DNA of 11,996 nt from Fervidifonticultor sp964526945. GTDB taxonomy: Bacteria > Sysuimicrobiota > Sysuimicrobiia > Sysuimicrobiales > Humicultoraceae. The position numbers and the translations under genes were made by a program. Position 1 is the first letter of the stretch; each line of letters opens with the position of its first letter. Below, piece after piece: positions 6,219 through 11,996 of this stretch. The stretch spans positions 1 through 11,996 of the forward strand of contig CAZGNA010000081.1 of the NCBI GenBank assembly GCA_964526945.1. Reading direction: 5' to 3'. The notes beneath the pieces are model-generated. The model was not told the DNA's origin and ran no database searches. It saw nothing but the letters and a program-made list of their open reading frames with translations.

Positions 6219-6475
6219 GACGGCAAGGACCGACTGCGCCGATGCGGCGCGGCGAGGTGGTCGTGATCCTGTCCCGCGTGTATCCTGGCGCCATGCTGTA
6301 CGCCCCGCGGAAATGCATCTGTCCGTGGCGGAGGTCGCCTGGCGCCTTCGCCGCTTCCCTGCTGTAACCAGCCTTCACCCCTAGCGCAGGCGCCGGCGAC
6401 GTCTCCGCCGCAGGCCGTGGGACGGGCGGGAGTGGTCCGCCCGCTCGGATTCTGGTGCAGGCGAGGGATGGACGC

Positions 6476-6922
6476 ATGTCGCAGATGCCGATGGTGGATC
6501 AGACCGCGATCAAGTTCGCCCAGACGGTGGTGGCGCTGTGGATCGGCGTCGCGGGCGTCTTGAACGCACCCTGGCTCGTGCTGTTCCTGGCAGCGGCCCT
6601 GGCGCTCAGTGCCGCCACGCCCGAGCGCAGCCTCTTCCGGTGGCTCTACCAGCGGGTGGCGGTGCCCCTGGGCGTGGTCCGCCCCCGGGTGATTCCCGAC
6701 GACCCCGCCCCCCACCGCTTCGCCCAGGCGCTCGGCGCGGGCGTGCTCTGGGTGGCCACGCTGGCGCTCTTCGTGGGGGCGTCGGTCGCCGGGTGGGTGC
6801 TGGCGGCGCTGGTGGCGGTGCTGGCGCTGCTCAACGTGCTGGCCGGGTTCTGCGCCGGGTGCTTCGTCTACTACCAGCTCGCGCGGCGTGGCTGGCTGCG
6901 CCGCCCGGAGGGCTCGTCGTGA
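6476..6922 (+). CDS. DUF4395 integral membrane protein
   Basis: 148 residues from the ATG at 6476, chosen because GAGGGA lies 7 bases upstream. An in-frame GTG at 6455 would add seven residues but has no such site. The protein matches DUF4395 as I remember it: an N-terminal VDQTAIKFAQTVVALWIGVAG, two hydrophobic hairpins (about 12-48 and 85-124), a central HRFAQALGAGVLW block and the hallmark GFCAGCFVYY (125-133) with a CxxC pair, Cys126 and Cys129. The biochemical role of this family is unknown. The CxxC beside a membrane helix and the coupling to a thioredoxin suggest electron or thiol transfer through the membrane. From memory, DUF4395 genes often adjoin thioredoxin and sulfurtransferase genes in actinobacteria. 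The stop codon overlaps the thioredoxin start as GTGA. Confidence 0.8.
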   Translation: MSQMPMVDQTAIKFAQTVVALWIGVAGVLNAPWLVLFLAAALALSAATPERSLFRWLYQRVAVPLGVVRPRVIPDDPAPHRFAQALGAGVLWVATLALFVGASVAGWVLAALVAVLALLNVLAGFCAGCFVYYQLARRGWLRRPEGSS

Positions 6923-7341
6923 CCTGGCCGGCGCCGCTCGTGGCCCTGGGGGTCGTCGCGCTCGTGGTGGGGGGTGCGGCCCTGGCGCTGGCGTGGCGTC
7001 GTCGGCGGGTGCTGCGCCAGAGAGCAGCCGACCTGGTGGCGGCCTACGGCGTCAACGGCGCCCGGGCCCTGGTGCTGTCGTTCGTGACGCCGGCGTGCGC
7101 GTCGTGCAAGACCGTGCAGCGGCCGGCGCTCCAGGCCCTGGTCCGACGCTTCCCCGGCCAGGTCGTCGTGGCAGAGGTGGACGCGCTCCGCGAGCGAGGG
7201 CTGGCGAGGCGGTTTGGGATCCTCACGGTGCCCAGCACCGTCGTCATCACCCGCGATGGGCGCGTGCGCGCCATCAACACCGGCGCTGCGGCGACCGACC
7301 GGCTGGCGCGGCAGCTCGGGGTGGAGGGGGACGGTCGATGA
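6919..7341 (+). CDS. Membrane-anchored thioredoxin-fold protein
   Basis: 140 residues. Residues 5-26 form one membrane helix followed by an Arg-rich stop (27-34). The remainder is a thioredoxin fold: ARALVLSFVTPACASCKTVQ with the active-site pair Cys60-Ala-Ser-Cys63, a strand VVVAEVDA, then FGILTVPSTVVI with the cis-proline Pro105 and a TRDGRV turn. By the positive-inside rule the Arg cluster after the helix favours a cytoplasmic catalytic domain, although a periplasmic one cannot be excluded. The CASC sequence differs from the usual CGPC, so its redox potential could differ. The GTG at 6919 overlaps the DUF4395 stop (GTGA) and the TGA at 7339-7341 overlaps the next ATG (ATGA), so all three genes should be translated together. 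It may serve as electron donor or acceptor to the DUF4395 CxxC. Confidence 0.85.
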   Translation: MTWPAPLVALGVVALVVGGAALALAWRRRRVLRQRAADLVAAYGVNGARALVLSFVTPACASCKTVQRPALQALVRRFPGQVVVAEVDALRERGLARRFGILTVPSTVVITRDGRVRAINTGAAATDRLARQLGVEGDGR

Positions 7342-8891
7342 TGCGGCGGGCCTACGTCCTGGGCGTCCTGGGGCTGGCCGTGGCGGTGGTCGCGGCCACG
7401 GCGCCACCGGGCACAGCGCAGCCCGTCCGGGGTGGCGTCTTCCGCATGGCCCACATCGGCGAGCCGCCGACGCTGGACCTGCACCTGACCACCGCGGTGA
7501 TCGTCCAGGACATCATGTTGCACGTCTACGAGCAGCTCTTCGCGCTGGACAGCCGCTTCCAGCCGCAACCGATGCTGGTGGAGGCGTGGCGCCTCAGCCC
7601 GGACCGCCTGACCTACACCTTCACCCTGCGCCGTGGGGTGCGGTTCCACCACGGGCGCGAGCTGACCGCCGACGACGTGGTGGCGTCGCTCCAGCGGTGG
7701 GGCCGGCTCGCCACGCGCGGGCGGGCGCTGTTCGCGGCGGCGCGGGCGCTCGAGGCCGTCGATCCCCGCACGGTGGTCCTGCGGCTCAAGGAGCCCTACA
7801 GCCTGGTGCTGCTGGACCTGGCCTTGCCGCTGCAGGGCGCCGCCATCTACCCCAAGGAGGTGGTCGACGAGGCGGGTACCGGCCCGATCCGCCGGTACAT
7901 CGGGACGGGGCCCTACCGGTTCGTCGAGCACCTGCCGGACCGACACGTGCGCCTGGAGCGGTTCGACGGGTACGCGAGCCGCAGCGACGCCCCGGACGGG
8001 TTTGCGGGTCGCAAGACCGCCTACCTCGACACGTTGCTCTTCGTCCCCGTGCCCGACGTGGCTGTCCGGATCGCCGGCGTGCAGCGCGGGGAGTACCACT
8101 TCGCCGACAGCGTCCCCCAGGACGAGTTCGCGCGGCTGCAGGCCGACCCGGCGGTGGTGCCCTTCATCCCGCCCGTGCCGCTGTGGTTGACCACCGTCTT
8201 CAACAAGCGCAGCGGGCCGTTCGTCAACCGCAAGCTCCGGCAGGCATGGCTCGCGGCGCTGGACATGGAGGCCGTCATGCGGGGCACGTTCGGGTCCCCG
8301 CGGTTCTACCGTCTGGATCCCGCGCTGCTGCCCAAACCGCACTACATGTGGACCGACGTGGGGAAGGAGCACTACAACCAGAAGAACCCGGAGCGGGCGC
8401 GACAGCTGCTCGCCGAGGCCGGCTACCGCGGCGAGCCCATCAAGTGGATGACCACCATGGAGTACCAGGCCTACGGCGTCTCCGCGCAGATCGCCAAGCC
8501 CATGCTGGAGCGCGTGGGCTTCGTCTTCGACTTTCAGGTGGTCGACTGGGCGACGCTGATCTCGCGCCGCAATTGGCCCGACCTCTGGGACGCCCTCAAC
8601 ACGGCGCAGCTGACCTTCCCGGACCCCACCCAGGTGCTGGTGCTCAACGCGTCCTGGCCGGGCTGGTACGAGAACCGGGAGATGCAGGCGATGTTGACGT
8701 TGCTGGCCCGCCATGCAGATCCCCGGGTGCGCATGGCGATCTGGCGGCGCGCGCAACGGCTGTTCTGGGAGGACGTCCCGGCGATCAAGTACGGCGACTA
8801 CTTCCTGCTGCATGTGCACCGCCGCGAACTGCGCGGGTACACCGGGCAGCCCGGCCACGCCTTCTGGAACGTCTGGTTGGAACGCCGGTAG
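7338..8891 (+). CDS. Oligopeptide-type ABC transporter substrate-binding protein (SBP family 5)
   Basis: 517 residues, the usual size of family 5 (DppA/OppA-like) binding proteins. Hydrophobic residues 5-25 form an export signal with a likely cut near GTAQP; no lipobox Cys is seen. Family blocks follow: GGVFRMAHIGEPPTLDLHL (32-50), AWRLSPDRLTYTFTLRRGVRFHHGRELTADDVVASL, YIGTGPYRFVEH and RLERFDGY, and NPERARQLLAEAGY. Members bind peptides, nickel, opines, sugars or other solutes outside the membrane. The ATG at 7338 overlaps the thioredoxin stop and has GGAGGGGG 7 bases upstream. No permease or ATPase genes lie beside it, so it is an orphan receptor, or its partners are elsewhere. Ligand unknown. 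The gene ends 10 bases from the convergent DUF3298-like gene. Confidence 0.9.
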   Translation: MMRRAYVLGVLGLAVAVVAATAPPGTAQPVRGGVFRMAHIGEPPTLDLHLTTAVIVQDIMLHVYEQLFALDSRFQPQPMLVEAWRLSPDRLTYTFTLRRGVRFHHGRELTADDVVASLQRWGRLATRGRALFAAARALEAVDPRTVVLRLKEPYSLVLLDLALPLQGAAIYPKEVVDEAGTGPIRRYIGTGPYRFVEHLPDRHVRLERFDGYASRSDAPDGFAGRKTAYLDTLLFVPVPDVAVRIAGVQRGEYHFADSVPQDEFARLQADPAVVPFIPPVPLWLTTVFNKRSGPFVNRKLRQAWLAALDMEAVMRGTFGSPRFYRLDPALLPKPHYMWTDVGKEHYNQKNPERARQLLAEAGYRGEPIKWMTTMEYQAYGVSAQIAKPMLERVGFVFDFQVVDWATLISRRNWPDLWDALNTAQLTFPDPTQVLVLNASWPGWYENREMQAMLTLLARHADPRVRMAIWRRAQRLFWEDVPAIKYGDYFLLHVHRRELRGYTGQPGHAFWNVWLERR

Positions 8892-8901
8892 CCGCTGGGC
8901 C

Positions 8902-9594
8902 TCAGTCCCGCCGCAGCAGGCTCCGGCGGAACCACGGGCCCAGGTCGTCCAGGGTGAGCTTCACCTCGAAGCTGCCGGCGGCCAGGGGGCCCAGCACACC
9001 GGGCAGGAAGACGTAGCGCAGGCCGTCGGGCTCGACGATGAACCGCTCCAGGATGTCGTCGGGCAGGGCGGTCAGGCGTCCGCTGGTGACCGCCGGCGCG
9101 CCGGCGTCGCGGAGCTTGCGCAGCACCTGCCGGCTCACGAGCCGCCGGTACGGCGCGCCCGGGGCGAAGAGGTCGCGGAGCTGCAGGGCCGCGATGCGCC
9201 CGTCGAGCCACCCGTAGTTGAAGACCACGAGATAGGGGTACGCCGAGCCCGCGCCCGTGGTCTCCGTGATCTCCAGGTGCAGGCTGATGAGCCGCCACGG
9301 GTCGTAGAAGGTGACGCGCGGGATCGCGACGTACGCGGCCGGCTGCACCTGAGGCGGTCCGCCCTCGGCCGGTGCCGCGAACAGCCGCGTCCAGAGCCGC
9401 AGCTCGTTGTGCACCCACTCGTCCACCGCCCGGTTCACCGCGCGCGCCAGCGGCGTGCGGGCGGCAAACTGCGGGTAGCGCACCGACACCTCGTAGGCCC
9501 CGGGCCGGGCGGCGTGGAGCGTCCGAAAGGTGGTCGCTGCGCCTGCCGGAGCCGCCAGGAGCACCACCAGCGCGGTGGTCAGCACGCTGGGCAC
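8902..9594 (-). CDS. Exported DUF3298/RsiV-like domain protein
   Basis: 230 residues from the GTG at 9594 (reading right to left), chosen because GGAGG at 9604-9600 ends 5 bases before it; a GTG at 9600 overlaps that site and would add two residues. A hydrophobic start ending in AAPAGAA is a signal peptide. The body resembles the DUF4163/DUF3298 arrangement of PdaC and RsiV: VSVRYPQFA at the start of the mature part, the central SAYPYLVVFNYGWLDGRIAALQLRDLF (usual form GGAHxxxxxxxxnFDxxxGxxLxLxDLF), and the end DGLRYVFLPGVLGPLAAGSFEVKL. No membrane anchor or anti-sigma segment is present, so it is a secreted or periplasmic stand-alone version; role unknown, perhaps lysozyme or wall binding by analogy with RsiV. 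It is convergent with the SBP gene and divergent from proS. Confidence 0.65.
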   Translation of the reverse strand: MPSVLTTALVVLLAAPAGAATTFRTLHAARPGAYEVSVRYPQFAARTPLARAVNRAVDEWVHNELRLWTRLFAAPAEGGPPQVQPAAYVAIPRVTFYDPWRLISLHLEITETTGAGSAYPYLVVFNYGWLDGRIAALQLRDLFAPGAPYRRLVSRQVLRKLRDAGAPAVTSGRLTALPDDILERFIVEPDGLRYVFLPGVLGPLAAGSFEVKLTLDDLGPWFRRSLLRRD

Positions 9595-9670
9595 GGGCAC
9601 CTCCGGGCCTGCCGATCGCGGCCGATGTCGCGCACGGGATTCGACGGGCGGCCCTCGAACCCTGGCGCCC

Positions 9671-9687
9671 GGCGCGCCCCGCGCGCC
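9671..9687. repeat. 7-bp inverted repeat in the divergent spacer
   Basis: GGCGCGC (9671-9677) and GCGCGCC (9681-9687) flank CCC, lying just upstream of the predicted proS promoter and between it and the divergent DUF3298-like gene. It may be an operator or chance in GC-rich sequence. Confidence 0.25.
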
Positions 9688-9696
9688 TCCCTGCGG

Positions 9697-9726
9697 TTGC
9701 TGCCCGCCCGGGGCGCGTGCTAGACT
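9697..9726 (+). promoter_or_regulatory. Predicted extended -10 promoter for proS
   Basis: TAGACT at 9721-9726 matches TATAAT at four of six bases and is preceded by TGC at 9718-9720, an extended -10 element. A weak -35, TTGCTG (9697-9702), lies 18 bases upstream. Transcription would start near 9733, giving a leader of about 45 bases before proS and probably also driving the Crp/Fnr gene. Confidence 0.5.
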
Positions 9727-9777
9727 GCCCTACGCATCCGGGGTGATGCACACCGCGAGGGCCGCACCGGGGGGAGC

Positions 9778-11220
9778 ATGTCCACCGACGCCCAGACGTT
9801 CGTCAAGGAGATCCCCAGCAAGACCGAGGCGTTCGCCGAGTGGTACACGGCCGTCTGCCTGAAGGCCGAACTGGCCGACTACTCGCCGGTGCGTGGGTGC
9901 ATGGTGATCCGACCGTACGGCTACGCGCTGTGGGAGGGCATCCAGCGCTGGCTCGACGAGCGCTTCAAGGCCACCGGCCACCAGAACGCCTACTTCCCGC
10001 TGTTCGTGCCCGAGTCGCTGCTCAAGAAGGAAGCCGAGCACGTCGAGGGGTTCGCCCCGCAGGTGGCGTGGGTCACCCACGGGGGCGACGAGCCCCTGGC
10101 CGAGCGTCTGGCGGTGCGCCCCACGTCGGAAGCCATCATCATGCCCATGTACGCCAAGTGGATCCAGTCCTACCGCGACCTGCCGGTGCTGCTGCTGCAG
10201 TGGAACAGCGTGGTGCGGTGGGAGAAGGCCACGCGGCTGTTCCTGCGGACCGCCGAGTTCCTCTGGCACGAGGGACACACCGCCCACGCCACGGGGGAGG
10301 AGGCCGACCAGGAGTGCCGCACGATCCTGGAGATCTACCGGCAGCTCCTCGAGGACGTGCTGGCCATTCCCGTGGTGGTGGGCAAGAAGCCGCCCTCGGA
10401 GAAGTTCGCCGGCGCGGACTGGACCTACACCCTCGAGGCGCTCATGCCCGATCGGCAGGCGATCCAGGCTGGCACGAGCCACTTCCTCGGGCAGAACTTC
10501 GCCCGCGCGTTCGGCGTGAAGTTCCTCGACCGGGACAACACCGAGAAGTACGTGTGGACCACGTCCTGGGCGGTGACGACGCGCCTGCTCGGCACGCTGG
10601 TCATGGCCCACGGGGACGACCGGGGGCTGGCGCTGCCGCCGCGGATCGCCCCGCTCCAGGTGGTGGTGGTGCCCATCCCGGGCAAGGAGGGCGACAGGGT
10701 GCTGGCGGCCGCCCGAGGGGTCACCGAACGCCTGCGCGCCGTCGCCCGGGTACGGCTCGACGACCGGGACGAATACACCCCGGGCTGGAAGTTCAACGAC
10801 TGGGAGATGCGCGGCGTCCCCCTGCGCGTGGAACTGGGCCCCCGTGACCTGGCCGCCGGCCAGGTCACCCTGGTGCAGCGCACCGCGCCGGGCCGCACCG
10901 CCGTGCCCCTGGACGGGCTGGAAGCCGCCATGCAGGCGGCCCTCGAGGAGGTCCAGCGGGCCTACTACACCCGGGCCCGGGCCTTCCTCGACGCGCACGT
11001 CGTCGAGGCCGACACGCTGGAGGCACTGGAGGCGGCGATCCGGGAACGGCGCGGCTTCGTGAAGGTCGGCTGGTGTCAGGACCAGGCGTGCGAGGACGCC
11101 GTGCGCGAGCGCACCGGCGCGTCCCCGCGCGTCATCCCGCTGGACGACCGCCCGCGCGGCGCGTGCGTGGTGTGCGGGCGGCCGTCGGGGGCCACGGTGT
11201 ACTACGCGCGGGCCTATTGA
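9778..11220 (+). CDS. proS: Prolyl-tRNA synthetase, archaeal/eukaryotic-like type
   Basis: 480 residues. This is the shorter ProRS type without the editing insertion of the common bacterial enzyme. It charges tRNA(Pro) with proline in the cytoplasm. Visible landmarks: KAELADYSPVRGCMVIRPYG (29-48), RPTSEAIIMPMYAKW, class II motif 2 TRLFLRTAEFLWHEGH (152-167), TSHFLGQNFARAFGVKF, and motif 3 GDDRGLALPPRIAP (279-292) with its ATP-binding Arg. The C-terminal extension carries four cysteines (433, 438, 463, 466) that fit a zinc site, and the chain ends in Tyr, as is typical of this type (for example in Thermus). The ATG at 9778 is preceded by a run of six G and AG, with spacing of only one base. 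The Crp/Fnr gene follows after 12 bases. Confidence 0.97.
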   Translation: MSTDAQTFVKEIPSKTEAFAEWYTAVCLKAELADYSPVRGCMVIRPYGYALWEGIQRWLDERFKATGHQNAYFPLFVPESLLKKEAEHVEGFAPQVAWVTHGGDEPLAERLAVRPTSEAIIMPMYAKWIQSYRDLPVLLLQWNSVVRWEKATRLFLRTAEFLWHEGHTAHATGEEADQECRTILEIYRQLLEDVLAIPVVVGKKPPSEKFAGADWTYTLEALMPDRQAIQAGTSHFLGQNFARAFGVKFLDRDNTEKYVWTTSWAVTTRLLGTLVMAHGDDRGLALPPRIAPLQVVVVPIPGKEGDRVLAAARGVTERLRAVARVRLDDRDEYTPGWKFNDWEMRGVPLRVELGPRDLAAGQVTLVQRTAPGRTAVPLDGLEAAMQAALEEVQRAYYTRARAFLDAHVVEADTLEALEAAIRERRGFVKVGWCQDQACEDAVRERTGASPRVIPLDDRPRGACVVCGRPSGATVYYARAY

Positions 11221-11232
11221 GGAGACCCCGCG

Positions 11233-11996
11233 ATGAGCGCGTCGTGGCTGCGGCGCACGTTCACCCGGGCCAGCGGGCCGCCCGGGGGCAGGCCCGTGGC
11301 ACCGCCCGAGCGGCCGCGGGAGCGCGCGGCGCAGGCCGAGAAACTCTGGTACCTGCAGCGCATCAACCTCTTCGCCGACATGACCGCCGACGACATGCGC
11401 CGCCTGGCGGAGCGCACCCAGATGCGGCGGTACGCGCGCGGTCAGGTGATCGCCCAGCCCGACGATCCGCCCGACACCATCTACCTCATCAAGGAAGGTC
11501 GCGTGAAGCTCTGTCGGTACTCGCCCGCGGGCCGCGTGCAGATCCTGGCCCTGCTGGAACAGGGTGACATCTTCGGGGAACGGGCGCTGGTGGGCGCGCG
11601 CCCCGAGGTGCACTGCGAGGCGTTCGAGGACACGCTGGTCTGCGTCCTGCGCCGCGAGGACTTCGAGGACCTGGTGCGCCGCAAGCCCGAGCTGGCGTTG
11701 CGCGTCGTGCGCGTCCTGGCGGAGCGGCTGCGCGACGCCGAAGAGACCATCGAGCGGCTGGCGCTCCACGACGTGCCGGCCCGGCTCGCCGCGCTGCTCG
11801 TGCGCCTGGCCGAGGCCTACGGCGAGCCACACGGGACCGGGCGGCGGCTGGCGCTGCGGGTCACCCACCAGGACCTGGCCGGGATGGTCGGGGCCACCCG
11901 CGAGACCGTCACGCTGACGCTCAACCGCTTTCGTGACGAGGGGCTCATCGCCGTCGAGGACCGGCACATCGTCGTCCGGGACCTCGCCGCCCTGGC
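11233..11996 (+). CDS. Crp/Fnr-family transcriptional regulator, C-terminus cut by the window edge
   Basis: 254 residues are visible and the frame is still open at the right edge. The ATG at 11233 follows a strong ribosome-binding site, GGAGA at 11221-11225, immediately after the proS stop. Residues 1-36 are a basic, proline-rich extension. A cyclic-nucleotide-binding type beta-roll spans about 43-145 (IYLIKEGRVKLCRY, GDIFGERALVG), then a dimer helix (about 147-178) and a winged helix-turn-helix with THQDLAGMVGATRETVTLTLNRF (211-233). Where E. coli CRP has the cAMP-contacting Arg-Ser after GELGL, this protein reads EVHC, so cAMP binding is unlikely. It also lacks the N-terminal cysteine cluster of FNR. 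The signal it senses is unknown. It may be cotranscribed with proS, and its targets could include nearby operons, but no TGTGA- or TTGAT-type box was identified. Confidence 0.9.
   Translation, partial: MSASWLRRTFTRASGPPGGRPVAPPERPRERAAQAEKLWYLQRINLFADMTADDMRRLAERTQMRRYARGQVIAQPDDPPDTIYLIKEGRVKLCRYSPAGRVQILALLEQGDIFGERALVGARPEVHCEAFEDTLVCVLRREDFEDLVRRKPELALRVVRVLAERLRDAEETIERLALHDVPARLAALLVRLAEAYGEPHGTGRRLALRVTHQDLAGMVGATRETVTLTLNRFRDEGLIAVEDRHIVVRDLAAL

Larger units (their letters stand above)
6110..6475 (+). other. Non-coding stretch: repeats, promoter and long leader ahead of the DUF4395-thioredoxin-SBP genes
   Basis: 366 bases with no recognised gene. From left to right it holds a 12-bp palindrome, two imperfect direct repeats, a good sigma-70-like promoter (listed separately) and roughly 250 bases that would be transcribed as a leader. 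Inside the leader, CGGGCGG (6423-6429) and CCGCCCG (6437-6443) form a 7-bp stem about 20 bases before the ribosome-binding site GAGGGA (6463-6468). A 41-codon frame (6242-6367, ATG to TAA) is open but resembles no family I know and has a poorly placed AAGGA. I could not match the leader to a known riboswitch class by eye. I see no tRNA, 4.5S or RNase P RNA features. Confidence 0.5.

Noticed and set aside
6242..6367. 41-codon frame in the leader as a confident gene
   Set aside because: No recognisable family, weakly placed ribosome-binding site, and such short frames are common in GC-rich DNA; kept only as a possibility in the findings.
9601..9777. Possible tRNA because of a GGATTCGA-like string near 9637 and CTCGAACC near 9655
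   Set aside because: No acceptor stem or cloverleaf can be drawn around either string; they are coincidental matches.
9730..11967. Minus-strand 745-codon frame across proS and the Crp/Fnr gene
   Set aside because: Antisense to two clear genes, with shadow-like composition.

Overview
The window is very GC-rich bacterial DNA (about 70% by eye), densely coded and almost entirely on the + strand, with strong G/C bias at third codon positions and frequent GTG starts. A ferredoxin-dependent 2-oxoacid oxidoreductase, a tripartite tricarboxylate transporter (TTT) set and an archaeal/eukaryotic-type prolyl-tRNA synthetase suggest a free-living, possibly thermophilic or subsurface, deep-branching bacterium. 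Armatimonadota/Sysuimicrobiota-like or Chloroflexota-like lineages come to mind, but nothing here fixes the taxonomy. I see no rRNA, tRNA, CRISPR array, insertion sequence or phage gene.

Layout. (1) 1-288: C-terminal end of a 2-oxoacid:ferredoxin oxidoreductase beta subunit. (2) 289-526: a spacer with a perfect 11-bp inverted repeat, probably the control region of the next operon. (3) 527-4454: a complete TTT transporter, tctC-tctB-tctA, followed 7 nt later by a fusion of a cytidylate-kinase-like domain and a BON domain. A very stable 15-bp hairpin separates the periplasmic receptor gene tctC from the membrane genes. (4) 4480-6109: a TerC-family membrane protein and a PlsC-type acyltransferase, probably read through from the same operon. 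(5) 6110-6475: a non-coding stretch with a palindrome, imperfect direct repeats, the best sigma-70-like promoter in the window and a leader of about 250 nt. (6) 6476-8891: a translationally coupled trio, namely DUF4395 membrane protein, membrane-anchored thioredoxin and oligopeptide-type ABC substrate-binding protein, with GTGA and ATGA stop/start overlaps. (7) 8902-9594, minus strand: an exported DUF3298/RsiV-like protein, convergent with the trio. (8) 9778-11996: proS followed by a Crp/Fnr regulator that runs off the right edge.

How the genes work together. TctC would capture a carboxylate-type solute for the TctB/TctA membrane unit, and the hairpin after tctC could let the cell make more receptor than permease. 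The DUF4395/thioredoxin pair looks like a membrane thiol-redox module. Its tight coupling to a solute-binding protein that has no permease genes nearby is the most unusual arrangement here. No clearly new defence or mobile system is visible. The most worthwhile leads are the kinase-BON fusion inside the transporter operon, the DUF4395-thioredoxin-SBP cassette with its repeat-rich promoter, and the tctC/tctB hairpin.
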